Source of the DNA: Virgibacillus_O xinjiangensis
Lineage (GTDB): Bacteria; Bacillota; Bacilli; Bacillales; Amphibacillaceae
Assembly (NCBI RefSeq): GCF_042643145.1
Contig: NZ_JBHRSA010000055.1
Span: 1 to 45,781, forward strand
Direction: 5' to 3'
Length of the DNA: 45,781 bases
The first letter of the stretch is position 1, and each line of letters starts with the position of its first letter. Below the pieces are notes generated by a model. The model saw nothing but the letters and a program-made list of their open reading frames with translations. It searched no databases and was not told where the DNA came from. This document shows positions 22,952-31,918 of this stretch, piece after piece. The translations under genes and the position numbers were made by a program.

Positions 22952-25027
22952 ATGAAATCTGCACGAACGTCTGCATTTCTTACCCTGGCATCGGCAGTAT
23001 TATTGATGGCTCCATTTGGAACAGCCATTGAACCAGCCAAAGCAGCAGACAGCCAGGCTGCCAATAAGTTGATGATCCTTCAAAATGTTCCCGAAGCAAG
23101 TGTAGAGGTAGAAGATGGCCAAATTGATCTGACAGCATTGAATATACAGGAAGATGGCCACTTCACTTCCGTTTCCGAAAATCTTGCCTGGCAGTCCAAA
23201 AATGAGAATGTCGCTACGGTGGACAAGGACGGGACGGTCACCTTCACCGGGCAGAACGGGCGAAGTTTTATCACGGTCAGTGATGGTTCCTCCACTGACA
23301 GGATTGCCGTTCATACAAAACCATCTGGACAGATGGTAATCAAGCAGAAGGGCAGCGATTATGACTTGATTGATCAAGCGATAGACAATATGACACTGAA
23401 CGAAAAAATCGGCCAAATGCTCATGCCTGACTTCCGTACATGGAACGGGCAAAACGTGACCGAAATGCTCCCTGAAATTGAACGAATTGTCCAGAAATAC
23501 CATCTTGGCGGTGTCATTTTGTTCAGAGAAAATGTCGTAACCACTGAACAAACCGCAAAACTGGTGGCAGCCTATCAAGAAGCAAGTGAGAAATATGGTT
23601 TATTGATGACCATTGATCAGGAAGGCGGGGTGGTAACAAGACTCCAGTCAGGTACTGATATGCCAGGGAATATGGCCCTTGGTGCAACAAGGTCTGAAGA
23701 GCTTACCGAACAAGTGGGACGAGCCATCGGCGAGGAGCTACAATCCCTCGGCATCAACATGAACCTGGCCCCTGTCATGGATGTCAATAACAACCCGGAT
23801 AATCCAGTCATAGGTGTCCGCTCCTTTGGCGAATCACCGGAGCTTGTGGCAGACCTTGGCATTTCTTATACGCAAGGACTCCAGCAAGCAGGCGTGGCCA
23901 CTACAGCAAAACACTTCCCGGGACATGGAGACACATCTGTCGACTCCCATCTCGGCCTTCCAGAAGTTCCGTATGACAAGGAGAGGCTTTCCGAGGTGGA
24001 ACTATATCCATTTCAAAAAGCAATGGATGCAGGTATCGACGCGATTATGACTGCTCATGTCACCTTTCCGAATATCGATGATACTAAAGTAGTTTCCCAA
24101 AAGGACGGTTCAGAAATCTCCTTGCCAGCTACCCTATCCCATAAGGTTCTTACTGGACTGATGCGCGAGGAAATGGGCTTCGATGGTGTGATTATTACAG
24201 ATGCCTTGAATATGAGAGCCATCAGTGATCACTTTGGTTCGGTCGATGCAGTCAAACGGGCGGTAAAAGCAGGGACGGATATCATCCTGATGCCGGTGGG
24301 GCTGGAGGAAGTTGCCGACGGTTTACGCGAAGCAGTGGAAGACGGGGAAATCAGTGAACAACGAATAGAAGAATCGGTAGCACGTATTCTTGAACTGAAA
24401 CTGAATCGGGGAATCCTCAAAGAAAAAGATCCGGCGTCAGTGGAAGCAAAGATAGCCGAAGCAGAAAACACAGTAGGTTCCCAGGCCCATAAACAGGTAG
24501 AACAGAGGGCAGCAGAGCAGTCAATCACTTTGGTTAAAAATGACGACGTCCTGCCGCTGGACCTTTCATCTGACGACCAATTGGCCGTGGTTGGAAACAC
24601 CTTTAGCAGCAACCTGCACGAAGCAGTGAAAGACTATCATGGGAACACAGCATTGATTACAAGCGATGGGCCTCTCACCAAAGAGGAATTGGAAGAATTA
24701 GAGGGGATCAAAGCCATCATCGCGGGCACTTACACCTATAATGTGGCTGGCAGAAGCCCGGACAGCAGCCAAATGAGACTGGTCCACCAATTGATAGAGG
24801 AACTCGAAGTACCGGTGATCGGCATCGGCATCCGCAATCCATATGATTTGATGGCATACCCGCAAATTGATGCGTATCTTGCACAATACGGCTTTCGCAA
24901 TGCAAGCTTCCAAGCAACAGCTGCAACCCTATTCGGAGACAATCAGCCATCAGGAATGCTGCCGGTGACCATACCGGATCAAGAGGGAAATGTACTGTTT
25001 GATTATGGACTTGGTCTATCATATTAA
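22952..25027 (+). CDS. nagZ: Exo-beta-N-acetylglucosaminidase NagZ (GH3), secreted
   Basis: A 691-aa GH3 enzyme with a signal peptide (about 1-31). Residues about 35-115 look like a BIG2-type immunoglobulin fold (LAWQSKNENVATVDKDGTV). The GH3 barrel (about 135-470) carries KHFPGHGDT, the Asp-Ser-His catalytic dyad (His333) and the nucleophile Asp417 in ITDALNM. A C-terminal alpha/beta domain follows. In B. subtilis NagZ (642 aa) releases GlcNAc from AmiE-trimmed disaccharides outside the cell; this protein is longer because of the BIG2-like insert. It starts 14 nt after the AmiE-like gene behind AAGGAGG and leads into namZ. Confidence 0.93.
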   Translation: MKSARTSAFLTLASAVLLMAPFGTAIEPAKAADSQAANKLMILQNVPEASVEVEDGQIDLTALNIQEDGHFTSVSENLAWQSKNENVATVDKDGTVTFTGQNGRSFITVSDGSSTDRIAVHTKPSGQMVIKQKGSDYDLIDQAIDNMTLNEKIGQMLMPDFRTWNGQNVTEMLPEIERIVQKYHLGGVILFRENVVTTEQTAKLVAAYQEASEKYGLLMTIDQEGGVVTRLQSGTDMPGNMALGATRSEELTEQVGRAIGEELQSLGINMNLAPVMDVNNNPDNPVIGVRSFGESPELVADLGISYTQGLQQAGVATTAKHFPGHGDTSVDSHLGLPEVPYDKERLSEVELYPFQKAMDAGIDAIMTAHVTFPNIDDTKVVSQKDGSEISLPATLSHKVLTGLMREEMGFDGVIITDALNMRAISDHFGSVDAVKRAVKAGTDIILMPVGLEEVADGLREAVEDGEISEQRIEESVARILELKLNRGILKEKDPASVEAKIAEAENTVGSQAHKQVEQRAAEQSITLVKNDDVLPLDLSSDDQLAVVGNTFSSNLHEAVKDYHGNTALITSDGPLTKEELEELEGIKAIIAGTYTYNVAGRSPDSSQMRLVHQLIEELEVPVIGIGIRNPYDLMAYPQIDAYLAQYGFRNASFQATAATLFGDNQPSGMLPVTIPDQEGNVLFDYGLGLSY

Positions 25028-25039
25028 GGGGGAGAGTTG

Positions 25040-26296
25040 ATGAAGAAAACATGGATCACCATCCTGACGTTGGTTCTGGTACTTAGCTCATTGACAGTGG
25101 TACTCGCAGACCGAGACAATGGAAATGGAAAAAAACCAAACGAATTGAAGCTTGGAGTGGAAGTGCTGCTCGATGAGCAGAAAGAACTGCTGGACGGCAA
25201 ACGGGTCGGATTGATCACCAACCCGACAGGAGTCGATTCAGAGTTGAACAGTATCGTCGACCTGCTGCATAGTGACCCGGATGTGGAATTAACCGCCTTA
25301 TACGGTCCAGAACACGGGGTACGTGGAAGTGCACAGGCCGGAGAATATGTAGAATTCTATGTGGATGAAAAAACGAACCTCCCTGTATACAGCCTTTATG
25401 GCCAAACACGGAAACCAACAGCAGATATGCTGGAAGATGTAGATGTTCTTCTATTTGATATTCAGGATGTCGGGACAAGATTCTACACGTATATCTATAC
25501 CATGGCCTATGCTATGGAAGCTGCAGAAGAAAACGGCAAAGAATTCATTGTGCTGGACCGTCCGAACCCGCTAGGCGGCCAAAAAGTGGAAGGTCCTGTC
25601 CTGGATGAAAATTATGCTTCATTTGTCGGGAACTATCCTATCCCACTCCGACACGGTATGACAGTCGGTGAACTTGCAAAGCTATTCAATGAGGAATTCG
25701 GAATTGGTGCAGACCTGACTGTCATAGAGATGGACGGTTGGAAACGGAATATGTATTATGACCGGACAGACCTGGAATTTGTCCTGCCGTCGCCTAATAT
25801 GCCGACATTCGATACAACGCTGGTCTATCCGGGTACCGCCCTGATTGAAGGGACGAATGTTTCAGAAGGACGCGGGACAACAAAGCCATTCGAACTGATC
25901 GGTGCTCCATTCATCAACAGCACGGAATTTGCCCAGGCAATGAATGAGTTGAATCTTCCCGGGGTCACCTTCCGCGCTGCATCCTTTACACCATCTTTCT
26001 CCAAGCACAGTGGTAACCTTAGTCACGGCGTTGAAATCCATGTGACCAATAAGCAGCCTTTCCAGCCGGTAACGACCGGCCTGCATATGGTTAAAACCCT
26101 GCATGATTTGTATCCAGAGGATTTCCAATTCCGTGCAGAAAACAGTGCAGGTGTATCCTTCTTTGATAATCTGATCGGAAATGGCTGGATCCGTGAGGCC
26201 ATTGAAAACGGTGACTCTGTAAAGGAAATCGAGAAGCAGTGGAGAGATGAGTTAAAAGAGTTCAAACACGTACGAAAACAGTATCTCATCTATTAA
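25040..26296 (+). CDS. namZ: Exo-beta-N-acetylmuramidase NamZ, secreted
   Basis: A 418-aa DUF1343 protein (GH171) equivalent to B. subtilis NamZ (YbbC), which cleaves terminal MurNAc from the non-reducing end of peptidoglycan fragments. A signal peptide occupies about residues 1-24. Family blocks are RVGLITNPTGVD, LYGPEHGVRG, LLFDIQDVGTRFYTYIYTM and VLDRPNPLGG, then EGTNVSEGRGTTKPFE. The ATG 25040 is preferred to a TTG one codon earlier, with AGGGGGAG upstream. It is the last gene of the rightward operon and ends at a strong terminator. Confidence 0.92.
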   Translation: MKKTWITILTLVLVLSSLTVVLADRDNGNGKKPNELKLGVEVLLDEQKELLDGKRVGLITNPTGVDSELNSIVDLLHSDPDVELTALYGPEHGVRGSAQAGEYVEFYVDEKTNLPVYSLYGQTRKPTADMLEDVDVLLFDIQDVGTRFYTYIYTMAYAMEAAEENGKEFIVLDRPNPLGGQKVEGPVLDENYASFVGNYPIPLRHGMTVGELAKLFNEEFGIGADLTVIEMDGWKRNMYYDRTDLEFVLPSPNMPTFDTTLVYPGTALIEGTNVSEGRGTTKPFELIGAPFINSTEFAQAMNELNLPGVTFRAASFTPSFSKHSGNLSHGVEIHVTNKQPFQPVTTGLHMVKTLHDLYPEDFQFRAENSAGVSFFDNLIGNGWIREAIENGDSVKEIEKQWRDELKEFKHVRKQYLIY

Positions 26297-26306
26297 TCCA
26301 GCAAAC

Positions 26307-26345
26307 AAAAACCAGCCGCCTTCGCTAAGAAGACGGCTGGTTTTT
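26307..26345 (+). terminator. Terminator of the amiE-nagZ-namZ operon
   Basis: AAAAACCAGCCG (26307-26318) pairs with CGGCTGGTTTTT (26334-26345); it is T-rich on both sides. Confidence 0.85.
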
Positions 26346-26498
26346 CATGAGTCTGCCTTATAGAATCAGAGATTGTTCAGCTGTTATTGTTGATTAAACA
26401 TTCTGTCCACTCATGCCCCCTACTTCCAACGACAAGAATATGGGACATAAAAAAAACATCCATACCAAAGACGAAGAATCAACTATTTTAGAGGAGGA

Positions 26499-26600
26499 AA
26501 TATACGTAAACTCATGCGAGAGGAAGGCATAGGGCGAAACTCCGAAGTGCGATAGCACGAGGGGGCTCACCAGCCGCTCGCGGAAAGCGAAGTATATTGT
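26499..26600. repeat. Dispersed intergenic repeat, copy 1
   Basis: A segment of about 100 bp aligns with 45628-45725: TATACGTA, then GAGG and GGC.TAGG, the identical block CCGAAGTGCGATAGCAC, GGCTCA.CAGCCG and TGGAAA/CGGAAA. The block GTGC-gata-GCAC forms a hairpin with flanking pairs. The ends here (TATACGTA and AGTATATTG) are roughly complementary. It fills the gap between convergent namZ and the ABC permease gene. No ORF or transposase is present. The rest of the 26346-26667 gap holds nothing I can identify. Confidence 0.75.
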
Positions 26601-26667
26601 CCAGAACGGGTGTATACATCTACTCTTCGGAATTTCCTTTAATTAAACTATCTGCCTCCAGCTGGCT

Positions 26668-27510
26668 TTACCCTTTTATGGCCCCTTCCGTCATTCCCTG
26701 TGCAATCCTCCGCTGGAAGATGGCATAGAGGATGATTACCGGTACAATGGCAATTACCAGACTGGCGAATAAGGTTCCCCAGGCATTCGTATACTGTGCT
26801 TCACTGCTTATATAATCAATCGCCAGGGCCAGTGTGTAGTTTTCACTGCTCTGCAGGAAAATCAATGCCATGAAATACTCATTCCAGAATTGAATGCTGT
26901 TCATAATGGTGACCGTGATGATTCCCGACATCGACAAGGGGGTGATGATTTTCCATAACACCCCATAAGGAGATAGGCCGTCAATGGCCGCAGACTCCTC
27001 CAATGACTTCGGAATGGTACCAATGAAACTGGTCAATACAAAGATGGTAAATGGCAGCTGGCTCACTGCATATACGATGGCCAGTCCAAAGATATTATCC
27101 AGCATTCCCAAGTCCATCAAAAGGAAAAACAATGGAATCCAGCCAAGTACCATCGGGATCATCATGGCTGATACATATAAAGTGAACAGAAAACTGCTTC
27201 CTTTGAATTTGATTCTCTCAATTGCATAGGCGGTTGGTATGGCAAGAACCAAAGTCAATACTGCGCCCACCACCGTCACGATCAGACTGTTGAATACGCT
27301 TGTTCCAATATTATAGTTATTCCAGGCATCCGCATAATTCTGGAAATTGAAGGTTTCCGGCAGTCCCCATGGATTTCTGTATATCTCGGCATTCGATTTG
27401 AAAGAACCGAGAAACATCCAGAAAATAGGGTATAAAACAGCGATCGTCCATAATATGAGCGGGATTCTTATCCCCGCTCTTCCCAACATTTCTCCAACAC
27501 TGCGCTTCAC
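26668..27510 (-). CDS. ABC transporter permease, MalG type, for a carbohydrate
   Basis: A 280-aa inner-membrane permease with six hydrophobic segments. The EAA loop reads EESAAIDGLSPYGVLWKIITPLS (about 190-212). The C-terminus ends AQGMTEGAIKG, typical of MalG/MsmG-like sugar permeases. With the adjacent MalF-type permease and binding lipoprotein it forms a CUT1-type importer. No ATPase gene is present in the locus. The start is set at the GTG 27510 behind GGGGGAG; a TTG farther upstream would include that RBS. The context with murQ and murR indicates MurNAc or a muropeptide sugar as substrate (inference). Confidence 0.88.
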   Translation of the reverse strand: MKRSVGEMLGRAGIRIPLILWTIAVLYPIFWMFLGSFKSNAEIYRNPWGLPETFNFQNYADAWNNYNIGTSVFNSLIVTVVGAVLTLVLAIPTAYAIERIKFKGSSFLFTLYVSAMMIPMVLGWIPLFFLLMDLGMLDNIFGLAIVYAVSQLPFTIFVLTSFIGTIPKSLEESAAIDGLSPYGVLWKIITPLSMSGIITVTIMNSIQFWNEYFMALIFLQSSENYTLALAIDYISSEAQYTNAWGTLFASLVIAIVPVIILYAIFQRRIAQGMTEGAIKG

Positions 27511-27552
27511 AGTTACTCCCCCTTTTTGCAATCCAGCATGTACCCGGCTTCG

Positions 27553-28446
27553 TTAATATTCCACTCTATCACGGCGCATGATCAGCTGCAGCAGGAGGAC
27601 AGTGATCAAGGAGAGGGCAAGAATCATCACTCCGATGGTCGCACCATAGCCAAAGTTGTACTGGACAAAAGCCTGCTGATAGAGATAAGACCCCATGACA
27701 TGGGTGGAATTATTCGGCCCGCCACCTGTCATGACTTGGACAATGATAAAAGAGCCATTTAATGTCGTAATGACAATGTAGAGAATGGAAATTTTTATCT
27801 GCGGCCATACCAGCGGCACTGTTACCTTCCAGAATTTCTGCCATTCCGTAGCACCATCAATATCAGCTGCCTCGTAATAACTTTTGGAGATATTGGAAAT
27901 ACCGCCCATGAGCATCAGCATGAACAGGCCGATACCTGCCCATATCGATGGCAGTACAAGACTTGGCAATGCCCAGGTTTCACTTCCAAGCCACGGCTTT
28001 GCCCAGCTGTCCAGGCCGACCGCTTCCAACCCTGAATTGATGAGTCCGAGATCCGGATTATAAATGAAGGTCCAAAGGATACCGATGACTACGACTGACA
28101 TGATATTCGGGAAGAAAAATACAATCCGGTAAAAAGGGGCTTCTGTTATCTTCAGCTGTGTCAGTGCTACTGCAATGAACATGGCCATGATCATAATGCC
28201 GATCACCTTTGTCACGACCAGGAAATAGTCATGGATGATGGTGTGCGGGATAATGGCATCATTAAAAAGACGTATGTAATTATCAAACCCGATGAACTCC
28301 CGGTTTGCCGAAGAACCCGACCATTCAAAGAACGAATAATACAATCCGCTGAACAATGGGTAGAGCGTGAAAATGGCAAACATGATAAAAGTGGGTACAA
28401 GACAAACAGCAAGAAATGTATATTTTTGTTTTTTCGACTGCACCAT
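27553..28446 (-). CDS. ABC transporter permease, MalF type, for a carbohydrate
   Basis: A 297-aa permease with six transmembrane segments. The EAA loop reads YEAADIDGATEWQKFWKVTVPLVWP, and the protein has the LVPTFIMFAIFTLYPLFSGLYYSFFEW opening typical of MalF/UgpA-like CUT1 permeases. The ATG at 28446 (MVQSKKQKY) with AGAGAG 8 nt upstream is chosen; the long in-frame extension upstream would overlap the preceding gene. It lies between the binding lipoprotein and the MalG-type permease, with 42 nt to the latter. Confidence 0.88.
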   Translation of the reverse strand: MVQSKKQKYTFLAVCLVPTFIMFAIFTLYPLFSGLYYSFFEWSGSSANREFIGFDNYIRLFNDAIIPHTIIHDYFLVVTKVIGIMIMAMFIAVALTQLKITEAPFYRIVFFFPNIMSVVVIGILWTFIYNPDLGLINSGLEAVGLDSWAKPWLGSETWALPSLVLPSIWAGIGLFMLMLMGGISNISKSYYEAADIDGATEWQKFWKVTVPLVWPQIKISILYIVITTLNGSFIIVQVMTGGGPNNSTHVMGSYLYQQAFVQYNFGYGATIGVMILALSLITVLLLQLIMRRDRVEY

Positions 28447-28486
28447 TTCAATCACTCTCTTCTGAAAAGAAATAAATAGCATGAAA

Positions 28487-28510
28487 GGGAAAGACAATGA
28501 TGCCCTTCCC
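28487..28510 (-). terminator. Intercistronic hairpin between binding protein and permease genes
   Basis: A 10-bp stem with G-U pairs (28487-28496 with 28501-28510, 4-nt loop) lacks a long U tract. Such hairpins often stabilise the upstream mRNA, so the binding lipoprotein is made in excess over the permeases. Confidence 0.5.
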
Positions 28511-28528
28511 TCCCATACCTTCCCGCTA

Positions 28529-29890
28529 TTAGTTGCGGTATTCGGCTGCAGCCTGTTCCGCAGCTTCCACAAATTCTTCCGCTGTCATGTTTCCGAGCAT
28601 CAGCGACATCAAAGCATCCCCGACAGGTGTTTCCAGATCAGCACTCATTGGATGTGGTTTATGGTAGATTTGCACCTGTTCCGGATCATTGATCATTTCA
28701 TTTGCCTCCACCAAGTAAGGAGGAACATCATCACTCTGGGTCAAATCAACTTCAGTCATATTCATGATTGCACCTGTATGTTCAGAGAAGGACATGGCGT
28801 AATCCCTGGAGAACACAAACTCCACGAATGCTTTGGCAGCTTCCGGGTTCTCTGCCTCCTCGGCAATTGCCAACGGTCGCAAATCCGGTACGATAGCATA
28901 TGGTTCACCGGCATCCTGCATCGGTGACGGGATGAATCCGTACTCAAAGCCTTCCGGTGTATCATTGGCCATTTCATTCGGCAGCCAGAATCCTACCGGG
29001 ACAAAAGCATTTTCATGCAGAAGGAAATTCATTTGTGACTGCGTATGGTTCAACGACCCCAGTCCCGAATCAATCATGCCTTCCTGCTGCATTCTTTCTA
29101 CCTTTTTCATCGTCTCCAGCACCACATCACTGGTCCAGGCGCCCTCCGCACCAGTGATCAAATCATTCAGCAGTTTGTCACCGCCGGCAGCACCGAAAGC
29201 CGGATAGAGCATGCCACGCAGGAAGTAGTATGGATGCTGTCCGCTTGTAACGAACGGCTCGATCCCTTCCGCTTCTTTAATCTCTTCCATCGAACTCATG
29301 AAGCTCTCAAAATCTGCCGGCACTTCATAGCCCTCTTCATCAAACCAAGCACGGTCATACCAAGTGCCCCATGTATCAAATACTAATGGCAAAGAATAGA
29401 TTTCCCCATCATATGTTGCAGGGTCTACAATAAAACTGTCGGCAAGTTTTTCACCGTTCTCCAGCTCGATCTCATCCAGCCATTCGGTCAGATTCATGAG
29501 CTGTCCGTCTTCCACCATCTGAGTCTCGCTGGATCCTGCCCCGTCAATGTAGACGACGTCCGGCGGATTATTGGAAACCCAGCGTGTTCTCATCTCATCA
29601 TTGATATTAGGACCAGCATGTTCCGTAACGGTTACATCCGGGTATTCTTCCTGGAAATCAGCGATGACCTCTTTCCACCAGGAGTCGCCGTATCCACCGA
29701 CAAAATACTGGATTTCCAGTTCCCCTGAGATTTCACCATCACCTGTGCCTTCTCCACTTTCCGAACCTGTATCAGCATCATCCGCTCCGTCCCCGGAAGC
29801 CCCTTCATCCGAGGAACAGGCTGCCAGCAGTCCCATGAGCAGGACAGCAGCAAATAGAATGAGCAAACGTCCCCTTAGTAATTCCTTCAA
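28529..29890 (-). CDS. Extracellular sugar-binding lipoprotein of the ABC transporter
   Basis: A 453-aa family 1 solute-binding protein. A lipoprotein signal ends in LLAAC (Cys25), followed by a Ser/Gly/Asp-rich linker (about 26-53) and the two-lobed binding domain. Typical strands are YGDSWWKEVIADFQEEYPDVTV, NPPDVVYIDG and the late NPEAAKAFVEFVFSRDYA. It would capture sugars released by the secreted AmiE/NagZ/NamZ enzymes. The linker and domain are strongly acidic. A TTG start with AAGGGGG 8 nt upstream is used. It follows murQ by 81 nt in the same direction. Confidence 0.9.
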   Translation of the reverse strand: MKELLRGRLLILFAAVLLMGLLAACSSDEGASGDGADDADTGSESGEGTGDGEISGELEIQYFVGGYGDSWWKEVIADFQEEYPDVTVTEHAGPNINDEMRTRWVSNNPPDVVYIDGAGSSETQMVEDGQLMNLTEWLDEIELENGEKLADSFIVDPATYDGEIYSLPLVFDTWGTWYDRAWFDEEGYEVPADFESFMSSMEEIKEAEGIEPFVTSGQHPYYFLRGMLYPAFGAAGGDKLLNDLITGAEGAWTSDVVLETMKKVERMQQEGMIDSGLGSLNHTQSQMNFLLHENAFVPVGFWLPNEMANDTPEGFEYGFIPSPMQDAGEPYAIVPDLRPLAIAEEAENPEAAKAFVEFVFSRDYAMSFSEHTGAIMNMTEVDLTQSDDVPPYLVEANEMINDPEQVQIYHKPHPMSADLETPVGDALMSLMLGNMTAEEFVEAAEQAAAEYRN

Positions 29891-29971
29891 CTGATTTTCC
29901 CCCTTTTTGATAGATATATATGAAACTCATCAACAGCCATCGGGCTATTAATGCTGTTTCCCCCTTTGTTG

Positions 29972-30871
29972 TCATACCAGTGATTCAATTGCCTTCCTTA
30001 CATAACCACCATTTCGGCTGATTGCCGCCTTGGCCGCTTCCAGTTCTGCGCCTGCCTGGATCATGACAATGGCAGGCTTCACTTCAAAGCCGGTCACGGA
30101 GAGCACTTCTTCTGCTTTCTCATAGGTCGCATTTGTCACCTCCATGACTGTCCGTTTGGCGCGTTCCATCAATTTATAATTGCTGGCATGGACGTCCACC
30201 ATCAGATTTTCATGGACCTTGCCCATCTTTACCATGGAGGCGGTACTAATCATATTCAAAATCATTTTGTGGGCAGTCGCCGCTTTCATACGCGTAGATC
30301 CGGTGAGCACTTCGGGCCCGACAATCACTTCAATCCCGCAATCTGCAAAGCTCGAAATCTGTGACGATTCATTACAGGATAGGGAGATGGTGTAGGCGCC
30401 TGTTCTCCTCGCCTGCTTAAGGGCTCCAATCGGATAAGGAGTCCTGCCACTGGCGGTGATACCGAGGACCACATCTTTATCGGTCAAATTTCTCTGCAGA
30501 AGATCCCTGGCCCCCTGGTCCTCATCATCCTCAGATCCTTCTACTGCCTGGAAGAAGGCATCTGTACCGCCTGCCATGATTGTCTGTACTATATCCGGCG
30601 GGGTCATAAAGGTTGGAGGACATTCCGAGGCATCCATCACTCCCAGCCTGCCGCTTGTCCCGGCCCCCACATAGAAAAGCCTGCCGCCATTCCTCAACGC
30701 ACCAGACACTTCCTCTACCGCCTTTTCCACCTGTGGCAGAACTTTCTCTACGGCATATGCGACCTGCTTATCCTCCTGATTGATGATCTTCAATATTTCC
30801 ATTGCAGGCATTTGATCCAAGTTCATACTATTCGGATTTCTCTGTTCAGTCGTTAATTGGGACAATTCCAT
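29972..30871 (-). CDS. murQ: N-acetylmuramic acid 6-phosphate etherase MurQ
   Basis: A 299-aa SIS-domain etherase that splits MurNAc-6-phosphate into GlcNAc-6-phosphate and D-lactate. Signature segments are LTTEQRNPNSMNLDQM at the N-terminus, GRLFYVGAGTSGRLGVMDASECPPTF, the catalytic-region Glu in VEGSEDDE, and STRMKAATAHKMILN. Length and layout fit the family. It is the first gene behind a consensus SigA promoter with a cre site and leads into the ABC transporter genes; murR lies just upstream on the same strand. The presence of MurQ fixes MurNAc as a substrate of this locus. Confidence 0.96.
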   Translation of the reverse strand: MELSQLTTEQRNPNSMNLDQMPAMEILKIINQEDKQVAYAVEKVLPQVEKAVEEVSGALRNGGRLFYVGAGTSGRLGVMDASECPPTFMTPPDIVQTIMAGGTDAFFQAVEGSEDDEDQGARDLLQRNLTDKDVVLGITASGRTPYPIGALKQARRTGAYTISLSCNESSQISSFADCGIEVIVGPEVLTGSTRMKAATAHKMILNMISTASMVKMGKVHENLMVDVHASNYKLMERAKRTVMEVTNATYEKAEEVLSVTGFEVKPAIVMIQAGAELEAAKAAISRNGGYVRKAIESLV

Positions 30872-30919
30872 AGTCTTGTATACTCCTTATCTGTAAGTAT
30901 ATAGTACCGGCCGCAAGTA

Positions 30920-30933
30920 TAAAAGCGTTTTCA
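30920..30933 (-). promoter_or_regulatory. cre site (CcpA) downstream of the murQ promoter
   Basis: The minus strand TGAAAACGCTTTTA matches the cre consensus at 13 of 14 positions, about 25-37 nt after the predicted start site. Confidence 0.75.
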
Positions 30934-30963
30934 TAGAATTTGTGCCTGTTTGTAATTGTCTTA

Positions 30964-30992
30964 ATTATAGGCAGGTTGAATTTTTTTGTCAA
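30964..30992 (-). promoter_or_regulatory. Consensus SigA promoter of murQ-ABC operon
   Basis: TTGACA (30992-30987), exactly 17 nt, TATAAT (30969-30964): a perfect consensus promoter. Such strength implies tight repression, by MurR and CcpA. Confidence 0.85.
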
Positions 30993-31002
30993 TATAATAT
31001 TG
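30990..31002. promoter_or_regulatory. Palindrome overlapping the -35, candidate MurR operator
   Basis: CAATATAATATTG is a perfect 13-bp palindrome overlapping the murQ -35 by three bases. A related ATATAATATT string occurs upstream of the kinase gene near 32936-32948. Assignment to MurR is inference. Confidence 0.4.
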
Positions 31003-31048
31003 AATAGGTGGTAATAAAATTTTACACAAGGCACAGCAGGACAACATG

Positions 31049-31909
31049 TCACTGCCTGTCATGCAAAAATGATATGGCCTCCCGTGTCTGATCCAAATGG
31101 TCGACTGTATGTTTATAATCTGCTGATGAAAGACACATTAACAGAAGATCGATCATATGAAGCTGGGCAATCCTCGAAGATGTGGCGCCTGTGCGGAAGG
31201 TCGCCTCTTTTGCAGCAGAGGTATAGAGTACGATGTCCGTATAGGCTGCGATTTGTGACTTGCCATACTTCGTGATGCCGATGGTTGCTGCCTCCTGCTT
31301 TTTGGCAAGCTGCATCAATTTGACGGCTTCCGGTGTATTCCCGGAAAAGGATATACCAATCACCGCATCTTCCGGCCCTTTATTGGCAATAGCAGTCGCT
31401 GCCATATGTACATCCGAAAAGGACTGGACATTTTTATTGAGCCGCATGAACTTCTGCTCGGCATCCATTGCGGCAATATAGGAAGCACCAAACCCGAAGA
31501 ATGTGAACGACTTTGCCTTGGATAAAATGTTCACTGCCTGCTCCAACTGCTCTACACTAATCATATCTGCTGTTTCATTCAGTGTCTGAACAGTATTTGC
31601 CGTCACTTTGCTGATAATATCCCTGACATTTTCGTCAGGTTCAATATCCCTGTATTCTTCAATCGAATCTTCCCGCAAATCTCCTGCGACCCGGATTTTA
31701 AGTTCCTGGAAACCTTTGAGTCCCAAGGATTTACAGAGACGTATGACTGCTGCACTGCTCGTTTGGCTTCTTTCTCCCAACGCAAGCGCGGTTAAATGGA
31801 TGGATTCCTCCGGGTTTTCCAAAATATATAAGGCTATTTTCTTTTCAGACGGCGGCAGACTGTTCAGCATTTCTTTTAAAATGACCAGGCCGCCTTTAGA
31901 TGTTGACAT
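31049..31909 (-). CDS. murR: RpiR-family regulator MurR
   Basis: A 286-aa RpiR-type regulator. The N-terminal helix-turn-helix (about 1-75) has LTALALGERSQTSSAAVIRLCKSLG-like spacing, and the C-terminal SIS domain (about 110-250) has FFGFGASYIAAMDAEQKF and GISFSGNTPEAVKLM. In characterised systems MurR represses muropeptide genes and responds to MurNAc-6-phosphate. It follows the kinase gene by 9 nt and precedes murQ, but murQ also has its own promoter. The start is behind CAGGTGA. Confidence 0.88.
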   Translation of the reverse strand: MSTSKGGLVILKEMLNSLPPSEKKIALYILENPEESIHLTALALGERSQTSSAAVIRLCKSLGLKGFQELKIRVAGDLREDSIEEYRDIEPDENVRDIISKVTANTVQTLNETADMISVEQLEQAVNILSKAKSFTFFGFGASYIAAMDAEQKFMRLNKNVQSFSDVHMAATAIANKGPEDAVIGISFSGNTPEAVKLMQLAKKQEAATIGITKYGKSQIAAYTDIVLYTSAAKEATFRTGATSSRIAQLHMIDLLLMCLSSADYKHTVDHLDQTREAISFLHDRQ

Positions 31910-31918
31910 ATTTGCTGT

